Shown in pieces: positions 1-9,505 of a stretch of DNA of 64,000 nt; positions within the stretch are counted from its first letter, which is position 1, and every line of letters starts with the position of its first letter. Where the stretch lies: NCBI RefSeq assembly GCF_003426815.1, contig NZ_QKYK01000014.1:62001-126000 (forward strand), written 5' to 3'. The notes under the pieces are model-generated. The model had not been told where the DNA came from. It did no database searches and was given only the letters and a program-made list of their open reading frames with translations. The stretch comes from Desertimonas flava. Lineage in GTDB: Bacteria > Actinomycetota > Acidimicrobiia > Acidimicrobiales > Ilumatobacteraceae. A program made the translations under genes and the position numbers.

Positions 1-1
1 G

Positions 2-337
2 CTCGACGACGTGCAGCAAGTGTGCGACCACGTCGTCATGATCGACGCCGGCCGGCTGGTGGTGTCCGGGGCCACCGAGTCGCTGCTCGAGACCACCGGC
101 ACGGTCACGCTCGACGTCGGTGGCGCCGACGCCGCCGCCACACTCGCCGCCGCGCTCGAGCGGAGTGGTCTCGGCGCCCGCACGGTCGACGGCCACGCCG
201 AGGTCAGCGTCGAGGGCGACGCCGACCTCGACACGGTCCGCGACGTCGTCGCCGACCTCGGCCTGCCGCTGTACCGACTCTCCAACCGCCTCACGTCGCT
301 CGACGATGTGTTCCTGCGAGATCGGAGCGCGCCATGA
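2..337 (+). CDS. ABC transporter ATP-binding protein, C-terminal part (left-truncated)
   Basis: The last 111 residues of an ABC exporter ATPase; the start and the Walker motifs lie outside the window. The visible part begins just after the H-loop region (LDDVQQVCDHVVMIDAGRLV), as in drug and lantibiotic-type ATPases. It continues into a C-terminal accessory domain that ends with a typical SLDDVFL-like tail. Its TGA overlaps the ATG of the next gene (334-337), so the two are translationally coupled. It is the first visible member of a four-gene set with two ATPases and two permeases. The substrate cannot be told from sequence. Confidence 0.85.
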   Translation, partial: LDDVQQVCDHVVMIDAGRLVVSGATESLLETTGTVTLDVGGADAAATLAAALERSGLGARTVDGHAEVSVEGDADLDTVRDVVADLGLPLYRLSNRLTSLDDVFLRDRSAP

Positions 338-1232
338 GCAGCGTGACGTCCGGCGCCGTCTACGACCGCGGCTACCGACCGTACGACGGCCCGCGGGGCC
401 GGCGCGGAGCGGCGACGTGGGCGCTGTACAAGTCGACCATCCGCCGCGCCCTCGGCATCCGCCGCTCGTGGCGCCAGAAGGTCCCCCCGTTCGTGCTGCT
501 CGCCGTCGTCACCGTGCCGGCCATCGTCAACATCGGCATCGGCTACGTCACACGCGACCGCGCCATCATCTCCGAGCGGTTCGAGATCATCACCTACCGC
601 GACTACGTCGGCGTGTCGTCGGCCCTGCTGTTGTTCGTCGCCCTCGTCGCGCCCGACATCATCTGTCCCGACCGTCGCCAGCACGTCCTGCCCCTGATGT
701 TCGCCCGCCCGCTCAACGGATCGGACTACGTCGCCGCCAAGGTCGGGGCGATGGCGACGATCCTCTTCGCCTTCTCGTTCATCCCCCAGGTCATCCTCTA
801 CGTCGGCAACATGCTCGTCAGCGACAACGCCCTCGACTACCTCACCGGGCACCTCGACGTGTTGTGGCAGATCCCCCTCGCCGTCGTGATGCTCGCCGTC
901 TATTACGCCGTCGTCGGCGTGGCGATCTCGTCGCTCACCGATCGTCGCATCGTCGCCGGCGCCGTGATGATCGGGCTGTTCCTCGTCACCTCGATCGCCG
1001 CCGGCGTGATCGTCGGCGAGGACCCCCGCTTCGATGGCGGATCGATCGCCGCCCTGCTGAACGTGCTGACACTGCCGCTGTTCCTGCGCGACCTCGTGTT
1101 CCTGGGCCACATCGACCGCGGCTCGCAGCTCAACGGGGTCGAGTACGGCGGTCTGCTGGCGATCATCGAGTACGTGGTCATCGTCGTCCTCGGCACGATC
1201 GTGCTGTTGCGCCGCTACCGGTGGGTGGAACG

Positions 1233-1236
<4 letters not shown>
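334..1236 (+). CDS. ABC-2 type transporter permease
   Basis: A 300-residue integral membrane protein with about six hydrophobic segments (roughly residues 50-72, 88-108, 133-156, 171-192, 206-227 and 266-288). The soluble N-terminus is rich in Arg, Tyr and Gly (YDRGYRPYDGPRG), as in ABC-2 permeases of actinobacterial exporters. It presumably forms the membrane channel for the ATPase just upstream. The ATG at 334 overlaps the upstream stop and its own TGA (1234-1236) overlaps the GTG of the next ATPase. Substrate unknown. Confidence 0.85.
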
Positions 1237-2194
<958 letters not shown>

Positions 2195-2198
<4 letters not shown>

Positions 2199-2956
2199 GC
2201 ACCGACAGCCACACGGCTCGGCCGCCGTCGCGGTTCGCCGCGATCGTCGGGTACACGCTTCGCTCGTGCGTGCCGCCACGGCGGTGGGCGGCCATCGTGC
2301 TGGCCAGTACCGGCGCCGTGCTGTTCGGGCTGCTCGCCCACGCCGTCGACGACACCGCCGACCGGGCCTTCGCCAACGTCGCTGCCGAGGGGATCTTGAG
2401 CCTGGCCATGCCCATCGCCGCGCTGGTGATCGGCGACTCCGTCCTCGGGGCCGAGATGCGCTCGGGCACGTTCCACTTCACGTGGCTGACACCGGCGCCG
2501 ACGTGGCAGATCGTCGTGGGCCGATGGCTCGGCGGTGCCCTCGTCGCCCTCGTCACCATCACGCCGGCGTGTGGCCTCGCGGCCGTCGTCGCCGGCTCGC
2601 CGTCGTCGGTCGGTCCGATGCTGCTGGCCGCGGTCGTGGGCAGCGTGTCGTACATCGCCCTGTTCGTGGCCGTCGGCAGCATCACGCGCCGCACCGCCGT
2701 GTGGTCGCTCGCCATCGTCTTCCTCATCGAACGGCTGCTCGGCGCCGCCCTCACCGGAATCGCCCAGCTGTCGCCGACGTGGGAGTCACGGGCGATCTTC
2801 GTCGGTCTCCTCGACGACGCGCCGCGGCGCCTCGTCCGCAAGGGCATCCCCGATGGCGCCGGCGCCATCGTCCGCCTCGCCATCGTCACGCTCGTCGCCC
2901 TCGCCATCGCCAACTGGCGCATGAAGCACCTCAAGCTCTCCGGCGCCAGCGACTGA
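2195..2956 (+). CDS. ABC-2 type transporter permease
   Basis: A 253-residue membrane protein with about six hydrophobic segments and a short cytoplasmic N-terminus. The start GTG at 2195 overlaps the stop of the preceding ATPase, continuing the chain of 4 nt overlaps in this operon. The sequence EMRSGTFHFTWLTP after the second membrane segment is the cytoplasmic coupling region typical of ABC-2 permeases. It ends the operon; the next 560 nt hold only repeats. Confidence 0.85.
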
Positions 2957-2957
2957 C

Positions 2958-3220
2958 GATCGTCCTCGGCTCGCATCGCTTCGCTCGCTCGCCTGCGGCG
3001 AGTTTGATCGTCCTCGGCGAGCGTCGTCGCTTCGCTCCTCGCTCGCTGCGGCGAGTTGTTTGAGCTCGCTTCGCTCGCACGAAAATTGAAAGAAGCGGCG
3101 GCGGAGCAAGCTCCGCTGATCGCCGCATCGAAGGGGGAAGTCCCCCTTCGAGCATCCCCCTTCGGAGTCCGCGCGTTGATCGTCTCGCCACCGGTCTCCA
3201 TCGACGCGTTGGTCGTCGCC
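2958..3220. repeat. Dispersed repeat R2, copy 1 (with a 48 bp internal tandem duplication)
   Basis: Gene-free sequence. Two direct units begin at 2958 and 3006 (both start gatcgtcctcggc, period 48 bp). They are followed by a conserved block at about 3060-3220 that includes gagctcgcttcgctcgcacg and gaagggggaagtccccctt. The block recurs inverted at 37003-37222. Short ORFs across it are not conserved in frame between the two copies, so it is a DNA-level repeat rather than a gene. Many inverted words (cttcgctcgc/gcgagcgaag) would let a transcript fold. Confidence 0.7.
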
Positions 3221-3236
3221 GTCGACGACGAGCTCC

Positions 3237-3346
3237 GGAGTTCAGCGAGCGCAGCGAGCGTCCCGAAGTCCGCGCGGTCAAGGCGAGCGGAGCGCTAGCG
3301 GAGCACGCCGTTCACGCGGCCTGCGTGGCCGGGGAACGCAGCAGCA
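3237..3346 (+). repeat. Dispersed repeat R1, copy 1
   Basis: It contains the R1 core words ttcagcgagcg..agcgagcgtcccg, ggagcgctagcgga, ccgttcacgcgg, cctgcgtggcc and ggggaacgcag, in that order. It lies in tandem with copy 2. Its end closely matches the copy found inside shc. Confidence 0.75.
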
Positions 3347-3348
3347 CG

Positions 3349-3464
3349 GTTCAGCGAGCGTCCCGAAGTCCGAGCACGTAGGCGACCGGAGCGCCAGCGG
3401 AGGGAGCCGGCGCGCGCGGCCTGCGTGGCCACTGAGCTTCAGCGAAGCGCTTGTAGGGAACGCA
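3349..3464 (+). repeat. Dispersed repeat R1, copy 2
   Basis: The second R1 copy, directly after the first. It has the fuller 3' half seen in copy 3: gtaggcgaccggagcg, an imperfect ccggcgcgcgcgg palindrome, cctgcgtggcc, gagcttcagcgaagcgct and tgtagggaacgca. It ends about 43 nt before the -10 element of purN. Confidence 0.75.
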
Positions 3465-3506
3465 AACAAAACGTCAAGGGTCGTCCGGTCGCCGGGGGCT
3501 GGCGCG

Positions 3507-3512
3507 TAGGGT
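3507..3512 (+). promoter_or_regulatory. -10 element of a probable leaderless purN promoter
   Basis: TAGGGT fits the actinobacterial TANNNT -10 and stands exactly 6 nt before the purN ATG, so transcription would begin at the start codon. No Shine-Dalgarno sequence lies in between. I see no clear -35. Confidence 0.5.
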
Positions 3513-3518
3513 CTCTTC

Positions 3519-4151
3519 ATGGAGGTTCCGTTGACGCGGCTGGTGGTGCTGGCGTCCGGCTCGGGTTCCAATCTGCAGGCGATCCTCGCCGCCTGCGCCG
3601 ACGGTCGCCTTCGTGCCGAGGTCGCCGGCGTCGTCTCCGACCAGCCCGACGCCTATGCACTCGAGCGGGCGCGGGCTGCCGGGGTGCCGGGAACGCTGCT
3701 GCAACGACAGCCCGGCGAAGCCCGCGCCGACTACGACACGCGCCTCACCGATGTGGTCGCCGCGGCGGAGCCCGACTGGATCGTGCTCGCCGGCTGGATG
3801 CGCATCCTCACGATGAAGTTCCTCGGCGCCTTCCCCAATCGCGTCGTCAACCTCCACCCGGCCCTCCCCGGCGAGCTACCGGGGACGCACGCCATCGAGC
3901 GCGCCTACGAGCAGTTCCTGCGCGGCGAGCGTGAGCGCACGGGCGTGATGATTCACCTCGTCCCCGACGAAGGAGTCGACGACGGCCCGGTGCTCGCCAC
4001 GGCGGACGTGCCGATCCACGCCGGCGACACGCTCGACGACCTGGCCACCCGAGTCCACGCCACCGAGCACGAGCTGCTCGTCACCACACTGATCGCCCTC
4101 GTCGCCCGATCTCCTCACGCCCGACCCCCCTCACCCCAGGAGCAACCATGA
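3519..4151 (+). CDS. purN: Phosphoribosylglycinamide formyltransferase PurN
   Basis: A 210-residue cytosolic enzyme that transfers formyl from 10-formyl-THF to GAR in de novo purine synthesis. It shows the phosphate-binding [12 protein letters not shown] near the N-terminus, then [10 protein letters not shown], the catalytic stretch with Asn and His in VNLHPALPG (usual form IHPSLLP), and the Asp of [15 protein letters not shown] 3519 is chosen because a TANNNT box lies 6 nt upstream. The TGA (4149-4151) overlaps guaB, so the two purine genes are coupled. Confidence 0.95.
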   Translation: MEVPLTRLVVLASGSGSNLQAILAACADGRLRAEVAGVVSDQPDAYALERARAAGVPGTLLQRQPGEARADYDTRLTDVVAAAEPDWIVLAGWMRILTMKFLGAFPNRVVNLHPALPGELPGTHAIERAYEQFLRGERERTGVMIHLVPDEGVDDGPVLATADVPIHAGDTLDDLATRVHATEHELLVTTLIALVARSPHARPPSPQEQP

Positions 4152-5650
4152 GCAACGGACATCCCAACGACGCGCTGTTCGACCGCTTCGAGGCGCTGAC
4201 GTTCGACGACGTCGTTGTCGTCCCCGGCTACTCGGAGGCGCTGCCCGACGAGGTCGACACCTCCGCCACGTTCGCGGCGGACATCACCCTCGCCATCCCG
4301 CTGGTGTCGGCGGCGATGGACAAGGTCACCGAGGCCCGCATGGCCATCGCCATGGCCCGTCACGGCGGGATCGGCGTCATCCACCGCAACATGTCGGTCG
4401 CCGATCAAGCATCCGAGGTGCAGAAGGTCAAGCGCAGCCAGAGCGGCATGATCACCGATCCGGTCACGTTGCCGGCCGATGCCCGGCTGCACGAAGCCGA
4501 GTCGCTGATGAACCGGTTCAAGTTCTCCGGGGTCCCCGTCACCGATCACGACGGCCATCTCGTCGGCATCCTCACCAACCGCGACATCCGCTTCTGCGAG
4601 AGCTCCGACTACGAGCGCCCGCTCTCCGACTTCATGACCGCCGACGGGCTCGTCACCGCGGCCGTCGGCACGTCACTCGACGAGGCCAAGGCGATCCTCC
4701 AGAAGTACCGCATCGAGAAGCTGCCGCTCGTCGACGACGCCGGCCGACTCGCCGGGCTCATCACGGTGAAGGACATCCAGAAGCGCCAGGAGTTCCCGAA
4801 CGCCAGCCGCGACGACAAGGGCCGGTTGCGCTGCGCCGCCGCCGTGGGCGTGGGCGCCGACCTCGAGGAGCGTGTCGAGGCCCTCGTCGCCCGCGGCGTC
4901 GACGCCGTCACCATCGACACCGCGCACGGCCATTCGGCCGGCGTGCTCAAGGCCATCGAACGCATCAAGGGGGGTTGGCCCGACCTGCCGGTCGCCGCCG
5001 GCAACGTCGTCACGCACGAGGGCGTCGATGCCCTCGCCGACGCAGGGGCCGACGCGATCAAGGTGGGTGTCGGCGCCGGATCGATCTGCACCACTCGCGT
5101 CATCAGCGGTGCCGGCATGCCACAGCTGTCGGCGATCTGGGAGGCGTCCCGGCGAGCGATGCAGCGCGGCATCCCGATCATCGGCGACGGCGGCATCACC
5201 TACTCGGGCGACATCGTCAAGGCGATCGCCGCCGGCGCGGAATGCGTGATGCTCGGCTCGCTGCTTGCCGGCACCGAGGAGAGCCCGGGCGAGATCGAGC
5301 TGTTCGAGGGCCGTCGCTACAAGAGCTACCGCGGCATGGGCTCGATGGGGGCCATGCAAGGCCTCGGCGCCGACCGCTACGCCACCGCGCAGAGCGCGGT
5401 GGGCGCGGCGAGTCGCAAGCTCGTCCCCGAGGGCATCGAGGGGCGTGTCGCCTACGCCGGGGCGCTCGGCGACGTCGTCTACCAGCTCGTCGGTGGGTTG
5501 CGTAGCGGCATGGGCTACGCCGGCACGCCGAGCCTCGACGCCCTACGCCATCGGGCGCGGTTCATGCGGGTCACCACGGCGGGCCGCGAGGAGAGCCACC
5601 CGCACGACGTGACGATCACCAACGAAGCGCCCAACTACCAGCGCAGCTGA
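4148..5650 (+). CDS. guaB: Inosine-5'-monophosphate dehydrogenase
   Basis: A 500-residue enzyme, the usual length, that oxidises IMP to XMP with NAD+, the committed step to GMP. The TIM barrel is split by two CBS domains (about residues 95-210, with ILTNRDIRF and LITVKDIQK). The catalytic loop GAGSICTTR has the nucleophile at Cys314. The flap region with [10 protein letters not shown] is present near residue 430. It begins 4 nt inside purN. A double hairpin follows the stop. Confidence 0.97.
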   Translation: MSNGHPNDALFDRFEALTFDDVVVVPGYSEALPDEVDTSATFAADITLAIPLVSAAMDKVTEARMAIAMARHGGIGVIHRNMSVADQASEVQKVKRSQSGMITDPVTLPADARLHEAESLMNRFKFSGVPVTDHDGHLVGILTNRDIRFCESSDYERPLSDFMTADGLVTAAVGTSLDEAKAILQKYRIEKLPLVDDAGRLAGLITVKDIQKRQEFPNASRDDKGRLRCAAAVGVGADLEERVEALVARGVDAVTIDTAHGHSAGVLKAIERIKGGWPDLPVAAGNVVTHEGVDALADAGADAIKVGVGAGSICTTRVISGAGMPQLSAIWEASRRAMQRGIPIIGDGGITYSGDIVKAIAAGAECVMLGSLLAGTEESPGEIELFEGRRYKSYRGMGSMGAMQGLGADRYATAQSAVGAASRKLVPEGIEGRVAYAGALGDVVYQLVGGLRSGMGYAGTPSLDALRHRARFMRVTTAGREESHPHDVTITNEAPNYQRS

Positions 5651-5652
5651 CG

Positions 5653-5723
5653 ACCCATCCGAGTGTGGAATGCCCGACCCCTGGGCATCCCACACTCTGG
5701 CGCGGTTCAACACTCGGATGGGT
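5653..5723 (+). terminator. Candidate guaB terminator with two alternative hairpins
   Basis: Two stems share the same segment. The outer one pairs acccatccgagtgt (5653-5666) with acactcggatgggt (5710-5723). The inner one pairs gagtgtggaatgccc (5661-5675) with gggcatcccacactc (5683-5697) with one mismatch. They cannot form together because they use the same gagtgt. There is no U-tract. Confidence 0.55.
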
Positions 5724-5785
5724 GGGGCGGGGACGAGTTCGGGCGGTTCGGGAACCGGGGGGCGGGCCGTTGACGTCTGAGGGCC

Positions 5786-7588
5786 ATGCGTTACCGACTC
5801 GTGCCCCTCGCCCTCTCCCTCGCCGTCTCGTGCGGGATCCTCGCCGGAACGACCGCCTCGTCCGCACACGCGGCGGGCGGCGATCCGGCCGGCTGCGCCC
5901 CGATCGCCGCGGACGACGCGTCGGCCACCGACGAGTCGGCGGCCGACCCGCCCGACGACTCGATGGCCGAACCGGTCGACGCCGACGATCTCGACTCCCG
6001 CTGCGACATCGACCCGGCGTCGTACTACCTCGGCTACACGAGCCCGCCGATGGACGCCGACGGCGCCGTGGTGTACGCCGCCCCGCCGGGGGGGCCAGCC
6101 CAGACGACCGGCGGGGTTCCGATGCCCGCCGTCGCCGAGGCCGACGCCGCCGCCGTCGAACCCGGCCCGCCGATGATCCCGCTGCCGCCCGACGAGCCCG
6201 GCATCACCGAGGACAACACGTTCGTCGACGCCGGCGACTCCACGTGGGTCACCGCGCAGGACGACCGCGAGTCCACGTTCGCCCTCGACGTCGACACCGG
6301 ATCGATGAGCGTGGCCCGCACGTTCCTCGACCAGGGCTTGCGCCCCGAGCCCGACTCGATCCGGCCCGAGGAGTGGATCAATTCGTTCGACTTCGGCGAC
6401 CCCCCGGCCACCGACGGCGCGCTCGCCGCCACGGTCGAATCCCGGCCCGCCGACGGCGACGACCCGGCCCTCGTCCGCATCGGGATCACGACGGCCGAGC
6501 TCGCCGACGAGGATCGTCCGCCGGCGAACATCACGTTCGTCATCGACACGTCGGGCTCGATGGACATCCGCGAGCGGCTCGGTCTCGTCAAGGCCTCGCT
6601 CGCCCTGCTCGTGCGCAGCCTGCGCACCGACGACACGATCTCGATCGTCACCTACGGAGACGACGCGACGCCCGTGCTGGCTCCGACGGCGGTCGCGGAC
6701 TGGCGCGACATCGTCGATGCAATCGACGCTCTGGGCCCCGGGGGCAGCACCAACATGGAGGCCGGCCTCCGGCTCGGGTACGAGCAAGCCCGCGAGAACC
6801 TCGACCCCGAGGGCCTCAACGTGGTCGTGCTGGCGTCCGACGGCGTGGCCAACGTCGGCGTCACCGACGCCGACGAGCTGACGGCCGACATCACCCAGGC
6901 GAGCGAGGACGGCATCCACCTCGTCACGGTCGGCTACGGCATGGGCAACTACAACGACCATCTCATGGAGCAGCTGTCCAACCAGGGCGACGGCTTCTAC
7001 TCGTACGTGGACACGTTCGGTGAGGCCGTCCGCCTGTTCGTCGACGAGCTCACGCCGACGCTCACGGTCGTGGCCGCCGAGGCCAAGGTGCAGGTGGTGT
7101 TCGATCCCGAGGTGGTCGCCCGCTATCGCCTCGTCGGCTACGAGAACCGCCAGCTCGACGACGCCGACTTCACCGACGACACCGTCGATGCCGGCGAGCT
7201 CGGCGCCGGCCACGCGGTCAGCGCCCTCTACGAGCTCGAGCTCGTCGACCAGGAGGCCGCCGGCCGCGACACCAGCGTCGCCGGCAACGTGCGCCTCCGC
7301 TGGGCCGACCCCGCCACCGACGAGGTCACCGAGACGGAGACGCCGATCGACCTCGCCGACGGGGACGCCTCGTCGACGACGCTGCGGTTCGCCGCCCTCG
7401 TCGCCAACACGGCCGAGGTGCTGAAGGGAGGCTCGGTCGTGACCGAGCGGGGCGTGTCGCTCGAGGACCTGCTCGTCGAGGCCGAGGCGCTCGCTGCCGA
7501 TGGCGTCGAGGGGGCCGCCGACATGGCCGAGGTGATCACGCTGGCGATCCACGCCCAGCCGATCGACACCGTGTCGGTCGAGGACTGA
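5786..7588 (+). CDS. Secreted YfbK-like von Willebrand factor A protein
   Basis: A 600-residue protein with an N-terminal signal peptide (cleavage after about SAHAA). After an acidic, proline-rich linker comes a YfbK N-terminal region (WVTAQDDRESTFALDVDTGS). Next is a vWA domain whose MIDAS motif DTSGS is at residues 254-258, then a DUF3520-like C-terminal region ending in IDTVSVED. The family binds divalent metal and mediates protein contacts outside the membrane; its biological role is unknown. No lipobox Cys is evident. It stands alone between guaB and the SDR gene. Confidence 0.85.
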   Translation: MRYRLVPLALSLAVSCGILAGTTASSAHAAGGDPAGCAPIAADDASATDESAADPPDDSMAEPVDADDLDSRCDIDPASYYLGYTSPPMDADGAVVYAAPPGGPAQTTGGVPMPAVAEADAAAVEPGPPMIPLPPDEPGITEDNTFVDAGDSTWVTAQDDRESTFALDVDTGSMSVARTFLDQGLRPEPDSIRPEEWINSFDFGDPPATDGALAATVESRPADGDDPALVRIGITTAELADEDRPPANITFVIDTSGSMDIRERLGLVKASLALLVRSLRTDDTISIVTYGDDATPVLAPTAVADWRDIVDAIDALGPGGSTNMEAGLRLGYEQARENLDPEGLNVVVLASDGVANVGVTDADELTADITQASEDGIHLVTVGYGMGNYNDHLMEQLSNQGDGFYSYVDTFGEAVRLFVDELTPTLTVVAAEAKVQVVFDPEVVARYRLVGYENRQLDDADFTDDTVDAGELGAGHAVSALYELELVDQEAAGRDTSVAGNVRLRWADPATDEVTETETPIDLADGDASSTTLRFAALVANTAEVLKGGSVVTERGVSLEDLLVEAEALAADGVEGAADMAEVITLAIHAQPIDTVSVED

Positions 7589-7594
7589 CCGGAC

Positions 7595-7637
7595 CGCACC
7601 GACCCGTCTGGTGCCCGGATCGGTGCGCACCGGACGG
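7595..7637 (+). terminator. Overlapping inverted repeats after the vWA gene
   Basis: CGCACCGA (7595-7602) pairs with TCGGTGCG (7620-7627), and ccgtctggtgc (7604-7614) pairs with gcaccggacgg (7627-7637) with one mismatch. The two stems overlap, so this is an alternative-fold region. It could end the vWA transcript or act as an operator for the SDR promoter just downstream. Confidence 0.4.
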
Positions 7638-7638
7638 G

Positions 7639-7644
7639 TAGGTT
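7639..7644 (+). promoter_or_regulatory. -10 element upstream of the SDR gene
   Basis: TAGGTT fits TANNNT and lies 8 nt before ATG 7653. That would give a leader of about 0-2 nt, which supports the choice of that start. Confidence 0.35.
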
Positions 7645-7652
7645 CGCCGGCG

Positions 7653-8492
7653 ATGCATCGACGCCTTCCGCCATCGGTCGTGGTGATCACCGGCGGATCG
7701 CGCGGCATCGGCCTGGAGGCGGCGCGCCGCTTCGCTGCCGACGGACACGCCGTCGGCCTCATCGCCAGGGACCGTGGCGACGTCGAGGACGCTGCGGCGT
7801 CGATCGGTGAGCGAGCCGTCGCTGCCGCCGCCGACGTCGCCGACGCCGCCGCCCTCGGCAAGGCGATCGACGGCATCGCCGGCGAGCTCGGTCCGCCCGA
7901 CGTGCTGGTGAACAACGCCGGCATCGGTGCGTGGGGCGCGGTCGCCGAGACCGGCATCGACGTGTTCCGCCGCACGATCGACGTGAACTACCTCGGGGCC
8001 GTGCACGCCACCGCAGCCGTGCTCCCCGGCATGCTCGAGCGGCATCGGGGGCGAATCGTCAACGTCGGCTCGATCGCCGGCCGGATCGGTGCGCCGTTCG
8101 AGGCGGCGTACTCGGCCAGCAAGTTCGCCCTCGCCGGTTACACCGAATCGCTCGCCGTCGAGCTCCACGGCACCGGCGTCTCGGTCGCCCTCGTCAACCC
8201 GGGACCGGTCGACACCGAGTTCTTCGCCCGGCGCGGGCGGGCCTACGGCAACCGGCGCCCCCGCCCCGTGGACCCGGGCGCCGTGGCTCGGCTCATCGTC
8301 CGGGCGGCCCACGGTGGCGCCGCCGAGCGGTACCTTCCTCGGTGGCTGCGATTCGCCCACGCCGCCAAGGTCGTCGTTCCCATCGCGTCGAGCGTGGGGA
8401 CGCGGCGTATGTTCGCCGGCGAACGGCGTGAGCTGCGCGCCCGCATCTCGACAAACGGCACCCCGAAGGAGCATGGTAAGGCGGATGAGTGA
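7653..8492 (+). CDS. Short-chain dehydrogenase/reductase
   Basis: A 279-residue classical SDR. The cofactor motif TGGSRGIG lies near residue 15 and the NNAG motif near residue 90. The catalytic YxxxK is YSASK, with an upstream Ser in NVGSIAGRIG. A start 42 nt further upstream is possible, but the Rossmann fold begins directly after ATG 7653. The basic residues of RLIVRAAHGG and the C-terminal hydrophobic stretch suggest a lipid-type substrate, which is inference. The stop overlaps the start of the MerR-TetR regulator. Confidence 0.9.
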   Translation: MHRRLPPSVVVITGGSRGIGLEAARRFAADGHAVGLIARDRGDVEDAAASIGERAVAAAADVADAAALGKAIDGIAGELGPPDVLVNNAGIGAWGAVAETGIDVFRRTIDVNYLGAVHATAAVLPGMLERHRGRIVNVGSIAGRIGAPFEAAYSASKFALAGYTESLAVELHGTGVSVALVNPGPVDTEFFARRGRAYGNRRPRPVDPGAVARLIVRAAHGGAAERYLPRWLRFAHAAKVVVPIASSVGTRRMFAGERRELRARISTNGTPKEHGKADE

Positions 8493-9354
8493 ACACGGTT
8501 CGGTGGCCCGTTCGCCCCTCGTCGCGCGCCCGCCCATCGATTGGGGAGACCCGGCGGAGGGCGACTACACCATCCGCGATCTCGTCCAGCTCAGCGCCGT
8601 GCCGGCGAGCTCGATCCACCACTACCGGCGCCTCGGGTTGATCCCCGAACCGTCTCGCTCTCCCTCCAACCAGTACCGCTACGACGATCGGCACGTCACG
8701 GCGTTGACGATGGTCCGGTCACTGCGACGGCGCGGCTGCTCCCTGGACGAGATCCGCGACGTCATGGGCGAGTTCCTCCGCGGACGAGACGGCGGCTGCA
8801 GCGCGATGGAGGGGCTCGAGCTCACCGAGCAGGTGGGCGACCGGACCCCCGAGACCAAGCTGATCGACGCGGCGATCGCCGAGTTCGCCGTCCACGGCTT
8901 CCACGAGGTGAGCATCGCCGCCCTGTGCGAACGGGCCGACGTGGCCAAGGGCACGTTCTACCGCTGTTTCGACAGCAAGGAGGACGTGTTCCTCGCCGCC
9001 GCCCGGGCGATCATCGAGCGGGCGATCGACGGTTTCGACCAGGTGGCAGGCAGCCTTCCCGAGTCCGAGCGGCCGGCCGCCTTCGCCACACACCTCCGTC
9101 CCGGCCTGCCCGTCCTGTTCGAGCTGGCCAAACGCCTCACGCAGGAGAGCGGACCGTCGGTCAGCGAGGCGGTGACGCTGTTCGCCGGACTGGCCCGGCG
9201 GCTCGGGCGGGTCGTCCAGCCGTCGGCGGCCGACGACCAGGCCGAAGCCGGCGGCGGCTGGCTGATCATGCTGTCTCTCGTCGCCATCTTCGAGGATTTG
9301 CTCGCGTCGGAGATCACCGGTGCCCGCTTCACCCCGCCACCCCTCGAACTGTGA
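8485..9354 (+). CDS. MerR-TetR fusion transcriptional regulator
   Basis: A 289-residue protein with two DNA-binding domains. Residues 28-96 are a MerR winged helix (TIRDLVQLS..SSIHHYRRLGLIPEP, YRYDDRHV, LRRRGCSLDEIRDVM). Residues 123-170 are a TetR helix-turn-helix (KLIDAAIAEFAVHGF, IAALCERADVAKGTFYRCFDSKEDVF), followed by a helical ligand-binding part. There is no stop or restart between the halves. An in-frame ATG at 8473 is an alternative start. It overlaps the SDR stop and precedes the hopanoid promoter by 88 nt, so either is a possible target. Ligand unknown. Confidence 0.88.
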   Translation: MSEHGSVARSPLVARPPIDWGDPAEGDYTIRDLVQLSAVPASSIHHYRRLGLIPEPSRSPSNQYRYDDRHVTALTMVRSLRRRGCSLDEIRDVMGEFLRGRDGGCSAMEGLELTEQVGDRTPETKLIDAAIAEFAVHGFHEVSIAALCERADVAKGTFYRCFDSKEDVFLAAARAIIERAIDGFDQVAGSLPESERPAAFATHLRPGLPVLFELAKRLTQESGPSVSEAVTLFAGLARRLGRVVQPSAADDQAEAGGGWLIMLSLVAIFEDLLASEITGARFTPPPLEL

Positions 9355-9378
9355 CGCTTCGGCCCTGCCGAGCGGCGG

Positions 9379-9406
9379 CTCGCGGCCACCGGCGCCGCGC
9401 CGCGAG
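9379..9406 (+). terminator. Candidate terminator hairpin after the MerR-TetR gene
   Basis: CTCGCGGC (9379-9386) pairs with GCCGCGAG (9399-9406) around a 12 nt GC-rich loop, 25 nt after the stop. There is no U-tract. Confidence 0.35.
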
Positions 9407-9442
9407 GGCGCGCGCGACTATGTGACCGTCCCATGACGATGC

Positions 9443-9471
9443 TTGACATACCCACCCCGGGCAACTACAAG
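9443..9471 (+). promoter_or_regulatory. Promoter of the hopanoid operon
   Basis: A perfect -35 TTGACA (9443-9448), a 17 bp spacer and -10 TACAAG (9466-9471), placing transcription start near 9478. This rules out the TTG at 9443 as a hpnC start. It is the only strong consensus promoter I found ahead of this operon. Confidence 0.6.
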
Positions 9472-9505
9472 AACTAGAACGTCTGGTTCAACTCTTGCTC
9501 AGCAG

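Noticed and set aside
3056-3298. Small ORF in R2 with KEAAAEQAP-like peptide
   Set aside because: The inverted copy at 37003-37222 has indels that break this frame, so conservation is at DNA level.
5543-7975. Minus-strand open frame of 810 codons
   Set aside because: Covers the vWA gene antisense; composition is Val/Gly/Asp/Arg repeats without a fold.
9443-9505. TTG start giving a longer HpnC
   Set aside because: The TTG is the first three bases of a consensus -35 with a matching -10, and the extra residues are not HpnC-like.
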